A DNA stretch of 64,000 nt, from the NCBI RefSeq assembly GCF_002979555.1, contig NZ_PCOZ01000009.1:1-64000 (forward strand), given 5' to 3'. The stretch comes from Pseudomonas sp. MYb60. GTDB lineage: Bacteria; Pseudomonadota; Gammaproteobacteria; Pseudomonadales; Pseudomonadaceae. The stretch's first letter is position 1. The number at the start of each line of letters is the position of its first letter. This document shows, in pieces, positions 7,658-16,621 of the stretch. The notes below the pieces were generated by a model. The model had not been told where the DNA came from. It saw only the letters and a list, made by a program, of their open reading frames with translations, and did not search any database. Both the position numbers and the translations under genes were made by a program.

Positions 7658-8932
7658 ATGGACGCGACTGTTCAGGCAAGCGCGACTGCGCACGCCAAAT
7701 CCAGTACATGGGTACTGGTGTTCATTTTTTGTTTTCTGGGTTTGTTGATCGACGGCGCCGACTTGATGCTGCTGTCATACAGCCTCAATAGCCTGAAGGC
7801 CGAGTTTGGCCTCACCAATGTCGAAGCTGGCAGCCTGGGTAGTTTCACCCTGGCAGGCATGGCGATCGGCGGCATCTACGGCGGCTGGGCATGTGACAGG
7901 TTCGGCCGAGTCAAAACCGTGGTCTGGAGTATTTTGCTGTTCTCCATCGGCACTGCTGCCCTGGGCTTGACGCACAGCTATTGGCAGTTTGCGACCGTCC
8001 GGTTTCTCGCTTCATTGGGCATCGGCGCGCTGTATGTAGCGTGCAACACCTTAATGTCCGAGTACGTCCCAACCCGTTATCGCACCACGGTCCTTGGCAC
8101 CCTGCAGGCCGGCTGGTCCGTGGGCTACATCGTCGCGACCCTGCTGGCCGGCTGGATCCTGCCGATTCACGGCTGGCGCTGGCTTTTCTACATTGCGATT
8201 ATTCCGGTGATACTTGCTCTGGTCATGCAACGGTTCGTACCGGAACCGCAGGCGTGGATCAATGCACAAGCCGAGCGCGCCAAAGAAAAACTCGCAGGCA
8301 TCCGCCATGGGGCAGTCGTCAAGCGCGAGAGCATGTACAAGCAGATTTTCAGTGATCCGCAGGCACGCCGGATGTTTTTGTGTTGGGCACTAACGGCCGG
8401 CTTTCTCCAGTTCGGCTATTACGGCGTGAACAACTGGATGCCAACCTACCTGGAAAGTGAACTGGGCATGAACCTCAAGTCCATGACCGGCTACATGGTA
8501 GGCACCTACACCGCCATGATCCTCGGCAAAATACTCGCAGGCATGGCCGCCGACCGTATCGGCCGTCGAAGCGTGTTTGCCTTCGGCGCATTGGGTACCG
8601 CTGTTTTTCTGCCAGTGATCGTGCTGTTCCAAAGCCAGGAAAACATCCTCTGGATGCTGGTGGTGTTCGGGTTTTTGTATGGTATTCCGTATGGGGTGAA
8701 TGCGACGTACATGACCGAAAGCTTCGAGGCGAAACTACGAGGGTCGGCGGTCGGTGGCGCTTACAACATAGGCCGAGTGGGTGCGGCGATCGCCCCAGCC
8801 GCCATTGGCTTCCTGGCGTCCCACGGCTCCATTGGCGTAGGTTTTCTGGTGATGGGTGCTGCGTACTTTATTTGCGGCGTGATTCCGGCTTTGTTTATCC
8901 GAGACAAACAATTCGATCCGCAAAAGCAGTAG
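7658..8932 (+). CDS. MFS transporter, aromatic acid:H+ symporter-like
   Basis: A 424-aa inner-membrane permease with 12 predicted helices. The first helix carries LLIDGADLMLLSYSLNSL, similar to the DGxD motif of the AAHS family that imports aromatic and related organic acids. The loop 2-3 motif is GGWACDRFGRVKTV, and its repeat is MAADRIGRRSVFAFG. It is the last gene of the plus-strand arm, 58 nt after the acyl-CoA dehydrogenase, and is preceded by AGGTAAGG. Its place in the cluster suggests that it imports the carboxylate which the CoA-transferase activates. A Rho-independent terminator follows at 9011-9038. Confidence 0.88.
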   Translation: MDATVQASATAHAKSSTWVLVFIFCFLGLLIDGADLMLLSYSLNSLKAEFGLTNVEAGSLGSFTLAGMAIGGIYGGWACDRFGRVKTVVWSILLFSIGTAALGLTHSYWQFATVRFLASLGIGALYVACNTLMSEYVPTRYRTTVLGTLQAGWSVGYIVATLLAGWILPIHGWRWLFYIAIIPVILALVMQRFVPEPQAWINAQAERAKEKLAGIRHGAVVKRESMYKQIFSDPQARRMFLCWALTAGFLQFGYYGVNNWMPTYLESELGMNLKSMTGYMVGTYTAMILGKILAGMAADRIGRRSVFAFGALGTAVFLPVIVLFQSQENILWMLVVFGFLYGIPYGVNATYMTESFEAKLRGSAVGGAYNIGRVGAAIAPAAIGFLASHGSIGVGFLVMGAAYFICGVIPALFIRDKQFDPQKQ

Positions 8933-9010
8933 ACGAATTTCGTACATGACCGGGAGCATCTTTCGGATCTGCTGAATAGGTCACTGCGTGTCAGGACAGT
9001 GATTTAAAAT

Positions 9011-9038
9011 AAAAAGCCCGCTGAAAAATGCGGGCTTC
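9011..9038 (+). terminator. Rho-independent terminator after the MFS gene
   Basis: AAGCCCGC and GCGGGCTT form an 8-bp stem around an 8-nt A-rich loop. Flanking A and T bases suit either direction, and the convergent serine hydrolase gene ends at 9092. Confidence 0.75.
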
Positions 9039-9091
9039 AAGTTCGTTACACTACATTGGCCGCTTGAAGGTGAAGCGCGCCAGCCTGATGG

Positions 9092-9964
9092 TCAGCTCAG
9101 TTCCCGTATAGCCCGCACCAACTGCCCAACAACCCTCGCCTCAACATCACCCTCACCCCCTCCCGCCTCAAAAACAGCGCAACACGCCGACGCATCTCCC
9201 TCGCCCATCCGATAGACCGCAATAACACTCCCCGGCCCGCAGCCGGTGTGACCGCTCATGGAATATCCGCCCTCGATGCCCCCCTGCATCACACCCAGGC
9301 CATAGCCCGGGGTGATCCATGGGCGGCCGGGGATGGGGCCGCCTACGGTGCGGGCTGTCTGCATTTGCCGGATCAGGTTCTGGGAGAGCAGGTCGCCGCC
9401 GAGAAGCCGATCCAGGCACAGTGCGGCCTGCGACACCGGGCCGATCAACAGGCCGTGATACACCCAGGCAGGGTCATAATCTGAGGTGCTTCCCAGGTCT
9501 GCTCGTGTGTGGGCGAAACGAACGTTGGAGAGGCCCAGTGGGCTGAGCGCACGTTGATGCACAGCAGCGTCAAGCGTCAGGTCGGTCAGTTGCTCGATAA
9601 GGCGGCCAATGAGCAGGTAGCCGACATTCGAGTAGCGCCAACCGGTGCCGGGGCTGTAGCGGAGTCGGGCCACGTCCAGGCGTTGCATCATTGCGTCTGC
9701 CGGCCAGGCTGACTCATGGTTGGCAACGGCGGCGTGATAATCCGCCAGTTCGGCGTAGTCAGCCAGACCTGCGTCGTGCCGCAGGAGCTGGCGTAACGTG
9801 AAGGGCTGGTCCGCAAGGGGCTCGTCCAGTCCGATGAGCCCGTCGCGTACCAGCGTCAGGGCTGTGGCGGCCAGGACTGTTTTCGTGAAACTCCACCAGG
9901 GTACCGTCAGTTCCAGCCGGTCAGGCGTTTGTGGCTGACCCTTCGAGATGAGTGAACAGAGCAT
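9092..9964 (-). CDS. Serine hydrolase of the beta-lactamase (PF00144) family
   Basis: A 290-aa protein of the class C beta-lactamase / D-aminopeptidase fold. The nucleophile motif SxxK is SFTK at residues 25-28, the YxN motif is YSN in WRYSNVGYLLIGRL, and SGHTG near residue 250 fits the HxG-type third motif. The nucleophile is unusually close to the N-terminus and no signal peptide is visible, so it is probably cytoplasmic. The ATG at 9962-9964 is chosen because an open frame extends upstream only as antisense of the neighbouring exporter gene. The substrate (peptide, ester or lactam) is unknown. The exporter gene upstream is on the same strand. Confidence 0.8.
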   Translation of the reverse strand: MLCSLISKGQPQTPDRLELTVPWWSFTKTVLAATALTLVRDGLIGLDEPLADQPFTLRQLLRHDAGLADYAELADYHAAVANHESAWPADAMMQRLDVARLRYSPGTGWRYSNVGYLLIGRLIEQLTDLTLDAAVHQRALSPLGLSNVRFAHTRADLGSTSDYDPAWVYHGLLIGPVSQAALCLDRLLGGDLLSQNLIRQMQTARTVGGPIPGRPWITPGYGLGVMQGGIEGGYSMSGHTGCGPGSVIAVYRMGEGDASACCAVFEAGGGEGDVEARVVGQLVRAIRELS

Positions 9965-10074
9965 TGGCTTCCTTAGCTGACTGTAATACGTCTTTTGACG
10001 AGCCCGCGCCAAGGACATCACTCCCCCGCAAACCCCAACCTTGGTGTCAACCGCTGACACCCGCCCCCAGCCGG

Positions 10075-10977
10075 TTATTTCGTCGATTCCGCCTTGAATC
10101 GGGTTGCGTGCCAACACAGCAGCGAGCCGACGGTTACGAGCACGGCGCCTTGCCAGAACTGCGCCTGCAAGCTGACGCCCAGCCACACGGCAGCAAATGC
10201 CGAAGACAATACCGGGGCCGAATAGGACGCGGTGGCCAGCAGCGTCAGGCTTCCGCGCAGGATGCCGATGTTCCACAACGCGTAGCCACCCGCCATGGCG
10301 ACTCCGGCGGCCAGAAGCTCCAACGCGCTTGCCCACGTAAACGCCGGGAGTTGTTCGCTGCTCAGGCACCACTTCACCCACAGCACAGCCGCGGTCAGCA
10401 CAAAAAACAGCACGACCAGATTCTGTCCTCCCGCATAGCGGCGCGTGACGTTGCAATACAGCGAAAAGGTCACTGCACAGGCCAGCGCGAGGCTGTAACT
10501 GAGCGGATTGGACTGCACGTTCCGCACGATCCCTGGAAGCGACAACCCATCCCCGCTGACCACCCACAGGATGCCGAACAGCGCCAGTGCCGAGCCTGGA
10601 ATGATAAGCCAGCGGGTTTTCTGGGCATTCATGAATATCGCCAGCACCACCGTGAGGCAGGGCCACAGGTAATTCACCACGCCCAGTTCAATGGCTTGTT
10701 GACGATCACTGGCAAAGCCGAGCGCCAGGGACAGGCACACCTCGTAAGCGACGAACAGGCCGCTGCCGAGCACCAGGTACAGCCGCGAGGTCGAACGAAT
10801 CCGCGGCCGCCCCAAAAACACGATCAGCAGGATCGCACCCAGGGAGTAAATCATCGCGGCGCCGCCCAGCACGCCAAACTGTTCGCTGACGCCCCTGATC
10901 AATCCGGCCGCGGTGCTCCATAAAACAATCGCCACCAAACCGCACACCGTCGCTGCCCGCTCACCCCTGACCTGCAT
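10075..10977 (-). CDS. yddG: DMT-superfamily aromatic amino acid exporter YddG
   Basis: A 300-aa inner-membrane protein with ten predicted helices. The blocks IVLWSTAAGLIRGVSE, GGAAMIYSLGAIL, IELGVVNYLWPCLTV and GSLLCWHATR match E. coli YddG, an exporter of aromatic amino acids and some toxic analogues, almost position for position. The start ATG at 10975-10977 is chosen because it aligns with the YddG N-terminus and has GGGGGCAGG upstream. An open frame continues further upstream but adds a non-homologous, non-hydrophobic 55 residues. It is transcribed in the same direction as the serine hydrolase and divergently from the MFS gene at 11232. Confidence 0.88.
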   Translation of the reverse strand: MQVRGERAATVCGLVAIVLWSTAAGLIRGVSEQFGVLGGAAMIYSLGAILLIVFLGRPRIRSTSRLYLVLGSGLFVAYEVCLSLALGFASDRQQAIELGVVNYLWPCLTVVLAIFMNAQKTRWLIIPGSALALFGILWVVSGDGLSLPGIVRNVQSNPLSYSLALACAVTFSLYCNVTRRYAGGQNLVVLFFVLTAAVLWVKWCLSSEQLPAFTWASALELLAAGVAMAGGYALWNIGILRGSLTLLATASYSAPVLSSAFAAVWLGVSLQAQFWQGAVLVTVGSLLCWHATRFKAESTK

Positions 10978-11231
10978 CCTGCCCCCTGGCACCCATCTCA
11001 ACCTGACCGCTGAGGCTAACGAGAAAGTCCGGGGCCATAAAGGACATTTTCGCCGTGCAAGCGATCCACTGCGGTTGTGCCATGGGGCATGCCCCGCCTG
11101 CGTCCTAACGTCGCAGCCGACAGCTATTGGAAAAAAAACCACAAGCCTTAGAATCCCGCGCTCTCTTGCACCGGCTTGAAATCAGCATGCGCAGAGGCGC
11201 ACGTCGCGCTCGTCTTTTTCCCGAGGTTTTT

Positions 11232-12530
11232 ATGTCTCCGCGTTTGCTGGCCATGGCGCTGGCGCCCTTGCTTGGGCTGTTCATTGTTGCACTGGGCAAC
11301 GGTTTTCTCTCTTCCCTGACCACCCTTCGACTCGACGCAGCCGGCGCGTCAGCCACGATGATCGGTATCGTTTCATCGGCCTACTTCATCGGGTTGACGC
11401 TGGGCGCTGTGTTCAATGACCGCTTGATTCTGCGCATCGGGCACATTCGCGCCTACGGCAGCTTTGCGTCCCTGATCGCCGTGACCATCCTGTTGCAAGG
11501 GCTGTTTTACGACACCTGGGGATGGTTCGCGCTGCGCCTGATCAATGGCTGGGCCACGGTCGGCGTGTTTCTGGTCATCGAGAGCTGGCTGCTGTTGGCC
11601 GGCGATGCCAAGATCCGCGGGCGCTTGCTGGCGCTCTACATGATCGTTCTGTACGGCGCCGGTGTGCTGGGCCAGGCCGCGCTGGGGAAAATCACCGGTT
11701 TGAGCGACAGCGCCCCGTTCATGGTGGCCGGGATGCTCGCTTCGTTATCGGTGCTGCCCATCGTGATCCTGCCCCGGGTGTCGCCGATTCTGGACCAGGT
11801 TGAGCCGTTGAAGCCCCGGCAATTGCTGGGAGTGACGCCGACCGGGCTGGTCGGCTGCTTCGGTTCGGGCGTCACCATTGCAGCGATCTACACCCTGCTC
11901 CCGTTGTACCTGCAACGCGCCGGCCTCAGCGTGGGCGAAGTCGGCAGCATGATGGCCTGGACGATTCTCGGCGCAATGCTCCTGCAGTACCCGGTCGGAC
12001 GCTGGTCCGATCACAAGGACCGCTTGCAGGTGCTGACCCTGTTGACGCTGGCCTGCACCCTATTGTCGTTGGTGATCGTACTCGTGCCCTTGTCGACGAC
12101 CCTGCTGGCGGTGATGTTGTTCATGCTCGGCGGTGGCGTGTTCGCACTGTACCCGGTGGCCGTCAGTCATGCTGCCGACCGCGCGCCTGCCGAAGCGTTG
12201 GTGCCGATGATCCAGGGCCTGCTGCTGATCAACTCGCTGGGGTCGGCGATCAGCCCGATGATGATCTCGCCCGTCATGAATGGCTTCGGCGCGAATGGTT
12301 TGTTCTGGGTGTTCGCGATGGTCAACCTGTGCATGGTCACCTTCTTCCTGTGGCGCCGTGGCAAGCGTCCTGTGCCGGCCAACCCTGCGCCGTTTGCCGC
12401 GGCGGCCACCTTCTCGCCCACCGGCGCCGAGCTGCGGGTGACCGAAGACTTGCGTCAGGCCGCCGAAGAGCATCCGCCGATGGTCGATGCATTCAGCGGC
12501 GAGCCTGCAACGCAGGGTGACGCACGCTAG
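11232..12530 (+). CDS. MFS transporter, YcaD-like
   Basis: A 432-aa inner-membrane protein with 12 predicted helices and a hydrophilic tail of about 50 residues after the last helix. Segments LTTLRLDAAGASATMIGIV, SSAYFIGLTLGAVFNDRL and RLINGWATVGVFLVIESWLL follow the YcaD-like branch of the major facilitator family. No transported substrate is known for that branch. The ATG is preceded by a CGAGG site. An in-frame ATG at 11127 would add an Arg-rich leader without a ribosome site and was rejected. It is divergent from yddG across a 254-bp gap in which no other gene is seen. Confidence 0.8.
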   Translation: MSPRLLAMALAPLLGLFIVALGNGFLSSLTTLRLDAAGASATMIGIVSSAYFIGLTLGAVFNDRLILRIGHIRAYGSFASLIAVTILLQGLFYDTWGWFALRLINGWATVGVFLVIESWLLLAGDAKIRGRLLALYMIVLYGAGVLGQAALGKITGLSDSAPFMVAGMLASLSVLPIVILPRVSPILDQVEPLKPRQLLGVTPTGLVGCFGSGVTIAAIYTLLPLYLQRAGLSVGEVGSMMAWTILGAMLLQYPVGRWSDHKDRLQVLTLLTLACTLLSLVIVLVPLSTTLLAVMLFMLGGGVFALYPVAVSHAADRAPAEALVPMIQGLLLINSLGSAISPMMISPVMNGFGANGLFWVFAMVNLCMVTFFLWRRGKRPVPANPAPFAAAATFSPTGAELRVTEDLRQAAEEHPPMVDAFSGEPATQGDAR

Positions 12531-12543
12531 GCCGGGCACCGCT

Positions 12544-12771
12544 TCACGCCCGCCACCCTTGCGTCCTGGGATCAGCACTGTCGGCAAACGCAGTGCTGGC
12601 TTCCTGGACCAGCTTTCTCCACTCATCAGGCCCAATGAGCTGGGCTTTTTCCATGTCATCGGCAGACCTCAACAACTGGCCGTACCGGTCCTCAGCGTCC
12701 CCTGCCGCATCAGGCTGCAGCAGAATCTCGCGCCAGGCCTTGAGCGCGGCACGCCGCTGATCATCACTCAT
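12544..12771 (-). CDS. Small hypothetical protein (75 aa)
   Basis: A 75-aa soluble, acidic, mostly helical protein starting MSDDQRRAALKAWREILLQP. No domain is recognised. Its ATG (12769-12771) lies inside the last codons of the DUF1652 gene, with an 8-nt overlap, so the two are very probably translationally coupled and co-transcribed. Similar tandem small genes are common in pseudomonads. The function is unknown. Confidence 0.6.
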   Translation of the reverse strand: MSDDQRRAALKAWREILLQPDAAGDAEDRYGQLLRSADDMEKAQLIGPDEWRKLVQEASTAFADSADPRTQGWRA

Positions 12772-13039
12772 AGGGATACGCCATCGGCGGGCTTGCAGAC
12801 TTTCGTCGCATGCGCTGCACCATGTCGAACTCATCCCGAATTTCGATAATCAACCTCGCTATAGGCTCACGCCCATTCAGTGTGGCCGTAGGAGGCCCCA
12901 GGATCAGCAGCTCCACGCCACCCGAGTCAGGGTCGAGGATTTTTATCTGGAGTGACCCATACGGATCAATCTGGCAGTTGCAGCTCAGGGGAAGCAGAGC
13001 GGATTCAATGACGTGTCGAAGTTCCAGGGTGGACAGCAC
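12764..13039 (-). CDS. DUF1652 family protein
   Basis: A 91-aa protein whose start LSTLELRHVIESALLPLSCN and following DPDSGGVELLILG segment match the Pseudomonas-specific DUF1652 family, of unknown role. The start is taken as GTG at 13037-13039, because AGGAG lies 5 nt upstream and family members begin at this point. An upstream in-frame ATG would add 39 residues unlike the family. It overlaps the downstream small gene by 8 nt. No signal peptide is visible. Confidence 0.75.
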   Translation of the reverse strand: MLSTLELRHVIESALLPLSCNCQIDPYGSLQIKILDPDSGGVELLILGPPTATLNGREPIARLIIEIRDEFDMVQRMRRKSASPPMAYPYE

Positions 13040-13240
13040 GGTAGCTCCTTCAGCAGGAGCCAGCCAATACGCCCCTACCTGAAGCGAACATGAGCCTGGA
13101 GAGCCAAGCCCAAGGCCATTACCCCAAGACAGCTTGGCGGGATGACAGCCTTCCAACTGTACGCCTCACACCGCGTGCCGTTAGATCGTTTCGGCATGTA
13201 GGACTTCGCGAAGACCTTGCGCTGACAAATCAACAAACGG

Positions 13241-13268
13241 TTGACAACCTGCAGACAGAAAATAGAAC
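13241..13268 (+). promoter_or_regulatory. Candidate sigma-70 promoter of the siderophore receptor
   Basis: TTGACA at 13241-13246 and TAGAAC at 13263-13268 are spaced by 16 nt, about 85 nt before the receptor start codon. The -35 hexamer is perfect; the -10 has four of six consensus bases. It lies in the 313-bp gap 13040-13352, which holds no gene. Confidence 0.45.
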
Positions 13269-13283
13269 ATCGCGCCGCTTCAC

Positions 13284-13296
13284 GAGAAGGATTCTC
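13284..13296. promoter_or_regulatory. Possible Fur box before the siderophore receptor
   Basis: GAGAAGGATTCTC is a 5-3-5 perfect palindrome that matches 9 of 12 fixed bases of the Fur core GATAATnATTATC. It lies just downstream of the candidate promoter, where a bound repressor would block transcription. Confidence 0.4.
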
Positions 13297-13352
13297 ACCT
13301 GCACTGGTTTCGTATTGAGAATGCCCGGTATCTATTTGCAAAGGAATCACCG

Positions 13353-15761
13353 ATGTCTGCTTGTCATCCTCCCTCCCCCCTGCGCATGCGCAAAACCGTC
13401 ATCGCCGTCAGTCTTTTCAGCTCGCTGGTCAGTACCGCTACCTGGGCCGCGCCCGTTGGCTACAGCATTCCAGCCGGCTCCCTGGCGAACGCCATCGATC
13501 AGTTCGCCGCCGCCAGCGGTGTGACCGTCAGCTTCAGCACTCAGGAAACCGCTGGGTTGCGCAGTGAGGGGCTACAGGGCAACTACGCGTTGGATCAGGG
13601 CCTTACCCGCCTGTTGCAGGGCAGTGGCCTGCAGGTCCAGCAAGCGGGTGACAAGCGCTACGTGTTGGTCATGCCCAGCCAGGGCGGCGCAATGGAGCTG
13701 GGCGCCACGACCATCTCAACGGCACAACTGGGTGCCACCACCGAAGGTACCGGCAGTTACGCCACCGGCTCGGCCAACACCGCCACGGGGCTGCGCCTGT
13801 CAGCGCGCGAGACGCCGCAGTCGATCTCGGTTGTCACCCGCCAACAGATCGAAGACCAGAACCTCACGGATGTGGCGCAAGTGCTTGAGCAAACGCCCGG
13901 CGTCGTGGTCGACAGCATGGGCCCCGCCGGCAGCGACGCCAATCATATCTATGTGCGCGGGTTTGAAGTCGGCAGCATCCAGGTCGACGGCGTCAACCGG
14001 CCAAACACCTTTGGCGCCCGTGATGACCTGGCCGACATGGTCACCTATGACCGTGTCGAGGTGGTTCGCGGTGCCACGGGGCTGATGTCCGGGACCGGCG
14101 ACCCCGGCGCGACCGTCAACCTGATCCGCAAGAAACCGACCCTGGAGACCCAGCGCACCCTGACACTCAAGGCCGGCTCGTGGGACAACTACCGCACCGA
14201 GCTGGATGTGTCCGGCAAGCTCTCGGAGAGCGGCAATGTACGCGGACGCTTCGTCGCCTCGAACACTGACAGCCAGAGCCACATTGATCGTCAGTCGCTG
14301 GACAAGCAGGCCGCCTACGGGGTGCTGGAGTGGGACGTCACGGATAACACGATGCTGACCGTGGGCGCCGAATATTCGGAAATGGACAGCGAAGGCGCCG
14401 GCAACCATGGCTTCCCGATGTACAAATCCGATGGCAGTCACTTCAGCCCTTCACGCTCGTTCAACTCGGCCTCGGACTGGAGCTACCACAAGCGCCGCAC
14501 CAAGACCGTGTTCACCACCGTGGACCATCAGTTGGACAATGGCTGGCAGTTGAAGCTGAATGCCGAGCACAGTCGCCGCAGCTATGACGATGCCTTTGCC
14601 ACGGCGGCCAATGGCACCGTCAACCCGGATGGCAGCGGCATCGGCACCTGGACCGGCCGTTGGGCAGGCGAGCCACGCCAGACATCGTTCGACCTGTCCG
14701 CCTCCGGCCCCTTCGAGCTGCTGACCCGTGAACACCAGGCTTACCTCGGCGCGAGTTACTACAGGTCCTACTACCGTAACGACGGTTTCCCACTCTGGGC
14801 GTTCCAGACCATCGACAACATCTACACCTGGGACGGCTCGCTGGCGACCCCGGATGCGATCCACACCAAATCCTCGAAAGATGCCCTGGATGAAAACCAG
14901 ACCGGCCTGGTGGGGTCGGTGCGCTGGAGCCTCACCGATGATCTGTCGCTGATTACCGGGGCACGGGTGATCGACTGGAAACGCGACGAGGCGTCCACCA
15001 ACCTGGAAACCGGCAACATCACCCGCACCTCGCGGGGCGAAAGCGGGGTCGTGACGCCTTACTTCGGCCTGGTGTACGACCTCAATGAAAACTGGTCGGC
15101 CTACGCCAGCTACACCACCATTTTCAAACCGCAAAGCAACAAGACGGTCAGCGGCAGCTACCTAGACCCCGAAGAAGGGGTGAACTACGAGTTGGGCCTC
15201 AAGAGCGAATTCTGGGACAAACGCCTGACCTCGGCATTCAGCGTGTTCGAAGTGCGTCAGGACAACCTCGCCGTGGCCGACGGCAGCCAGTTGGCGCCGG
15301 ACGGCAACCAGGCCTATCGCGCCGAGTCCGGCACGAAAACCCGAGGTTTCGAGGCGGAAATGGCCGGGGAAATCCTGCCCGACTGGCAAGTATCGGCCAG
15401 CTACACCTACGCGGTGGTCGAGGACTCGGAAGGCAAGCGCCTGCGTACCGAGGTGCCACGCGACACCCTCAAACTGTTCACCAGCTATCGCCTGTCGTCG
15501 CTGCCGCCACTGAAAGTGGGCGGTGGCATACGCTGGCAGGGGGCGGAGTACTACAAGAACGCGGGTCCCAACAAGGAGACGTTCAACCAGGGCGCCTACA
15601 GCGTGGTTGACCTGATGGCGCAATACGCGATTACACCGCAGACCAGCGTCTCGTTGAACCTCAACAACGTGTTTGACCAGAACTACTACACCGCCATCGG
15701 TTCACGCGGTTGGTACGGTACGCCGCGCAGCGCGACGGCCACCTTGGTCTACGGTTTCTGA
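13353..15761 (+). CDS. TonB-dependent siderophore receptor with STN signalling domain (FpvA/FoxA type)
   Basis: An 802-aa outer-membrane receptor. A signal peptide ends near ATWAAP. It is followed by a secretin/TonB short N-terminal (STN) domain at about residues 35-100 (YSIPAGSLANAIDQFAAASG), a plug (about 145-260, with ETPQSISVVTRQQIEDQ and VVRGATGLMSGTGDPG) and a 22-strand barrel ending in GTPRSATATLVYGF with a terminal aromatic. The plug type is that of hydroxamate/pyoverdine receptors. The STN domain normally contacts a FecR-like anti-sigma factor, yet no sigma/anti-sigma pair is adjacent. The ATG has AAGGAA six bases upstream. The siderophore is unknown. Confidence 0.9.
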   Translation: MSACHPPSPLRMRKTVIAVSLFSSLVSTATWAAPVGYSIPAGSLANAIDQFAAASGVTVSFSTQETAGLRSEGLQGNYALDQGLTRLLQGSGLQVQQAGDKRYVLVMPSQGGAMELGATTISTAQLGATTEGTGSYATGSANTATGLRLSARETPQSISVVTRQQIEDQNLTDVAQVLEQTPGVVVDSMGPAGSDANHIYVRGFEVGSIQVDGVNRPNTFGARDDLADMVTYDRVEVVRGATGLMSGTGDPGATVNLIRKKPTLETQRTLTLKAGSWDNYRTELDVSGKLSESGNVRGRFVASNTDSQSHIDRQSLDKQAAYGVLEWDVTDNTMLTVGAEYSEMDSEGAGNHGFPMYKSDGSHFSPSRSFNSASDWSYHKRRTKTVFTTVDHQLDNGWQLKLNAEHSRRSYDDAFATAANGTVNPDGSGIGTWTGRWAGEPRQTSFDLSASGPFELLTREHQAYLGASYYRSYYRNDGFPLWAFQTIDNIYTWDGSLATPDAIHTKSSKDALDENQTGLVGSVRWSLTDDLSLITGARVIDWKRDEASTNLETGNITRTSRGESGVVTPYFGLVYDLNENWSAYASYTTIFKPQSNKTVSGSYLDPEEGVNYELGLKSEFWDKRLTSAFSVFEVRQDNLAVADGSQLAPDGNQAYRAESGTKTRGFEAEMAGEILPDWQVSASYTYAVVEDSEGKRLRTEVPRDTLKLFTSYRLSSLPPLKVGGGIRWQGAEYYKNAGPNKETFNQGAYSVVDLMAQYAITPQTSVSLNLNNVFDQNYYTAIGSRGWYGTPRSATATLVYGF

Positions 15762-15783
15762 CAGCCACCCCGCCCCACGCCTG

Positions 15784-15828
15784 ACGCGCCGCGCTACCCC
15801 ATGTGGGGTGGCCGGCGCGTTGGCTTTT
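15784..15828 (+). terminator. Probable terminator after the siderophore receptor
   Basis: A long imperfect hairpin: acgcgccg pairs with cggcgcgt and the inner ctacccc with ggggtgg, around an ATGT-like loop. It is followed by a short TTTT at 15825-15828. Confidence 0.65.
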
Positions 15829-15911
15829 CCCGCCCCCGCCCAGACCGTCATCGGCCTGCAAACTCGATCAGCCATCCTGAGTGTTGACTGTCTGAAACAG
15901 GCTCACTTCCG

Positions 15912-16436
15912 ATGATTCGCAAAGCTCTGACCCGCGACGCCCATGCGATTGCCCAAGTGCATATCAGCAGCTGGCAAGCCGCGTATGCCGACCTGATGCC
16001 CGCCGATTACCTGAACGCACTGACCGCCACGTTGGCGCGACGCGAATCACGTTGGGCCAGCTCGATTGAATCAGGCGAGTCGGTCGTATTCGTCGCGCAG
16101 TCGAACAACCAGGTCGTCGGCTGGATAGCCGTCGGCGCAAGCCGTGACGACGATGCCGTTGGCACGCACATCGGTGAGGTCTCGGCCCTCTACGTGTCAC
16201 CCGGCGCTTGGCAAACGGGTGTCGGGCTGGCCTTGTGGAAAGCAGGCCTGGAGCATTTGCGGGAGCAAGGCCATCGACGTGCAACGCTGTGGGTGCTGGC
16301 CGGCAACGAAAGAGCCATTCGTTTTTATCGCCGGGCAGGCTGCAGTGAAGAGCCAGGGAGTGGGCGTAACCTCCAAAGGGGCGGCGTCACGCTGACAGAG
16401 GTGCGATATGCATTGCTGCTGACAGACGCCCGGTGA
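15912..16436 (+). CDS. GNAT family N-acetyltransferase
   Basis: A 174-aa cytoplasmic acetyl-CoA-dependent acyltransferase. The N-terminus MIRKALTRDAHAIAQVHISSW is typical of GNAT domains. The acetyl-CoA pyrophosphate loop is the segment VSPGAWQTGVGLAL (Q-x-x-G-x-G/A form), followed by WVLAGNERAIRFYRRAGC, which is motif B. No ribosome site is obvious before the ATG. It stands alone between two TonB receptor genes and its acceptor substrate is unknown. Confidence 0.85.
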   Translation: MIRKALTRDAHAIAQVHISSWQAAYADLMPADYLNALTATLARRESRWASSIESGESVVFVAQSNNQVVGWIAVGASRDDDAVGTHIGEVSALYVSPGAWQTGVGLALWKAGLEHLREQGHRRATLWVLAGNERAIRFYRRAGCSEEPGSGRNLQRGGVTLTEVRYALLLTDAR

Positions 16437-16621
16437 ACGTGCTGCCCGCGCCGACGACATAATAAAAATAGATGATCTTATAGAACCACAAGATAACAAT
16501 TTATAATAATTAGCTTATTCCAAAAAAGACTTTCACTCAGGTTTTTTATAGGAATATCTTCACATCACAGACCGACCCCATACCTGGTGGAGGATGCCCC
16601 CACTACCGCCAGGAACCTGTA
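16437..16621 (+). promoter_or_regulatory. AT-rich promoter region of the second TonB receptor
   Basis: The stretch 16459-16530 is strikingly AT-rich compared with its surroundings and includes TATAAT at 16502-16507. No good -35 hexamer lies at the right spacing, and no convincing Fur box was found. The receptor ATG at 16622 has an AGGAA ribosome site. Confidence 0.4.

Noticed and set aside
9092..10666. A 524-aa frame extending the serine hydrolase upstream
   Set aside because: The extra N-terminal part runs antisense through yddG and reads as low-complexity shadow sequence. The family homology begins near the ATG at 9964.
16437..16621. A Fur box before the second TonB receptor
   Set aside because: The region is AT-rich but no stretch matches the Fur hexamers well enough to separate it from base composition.
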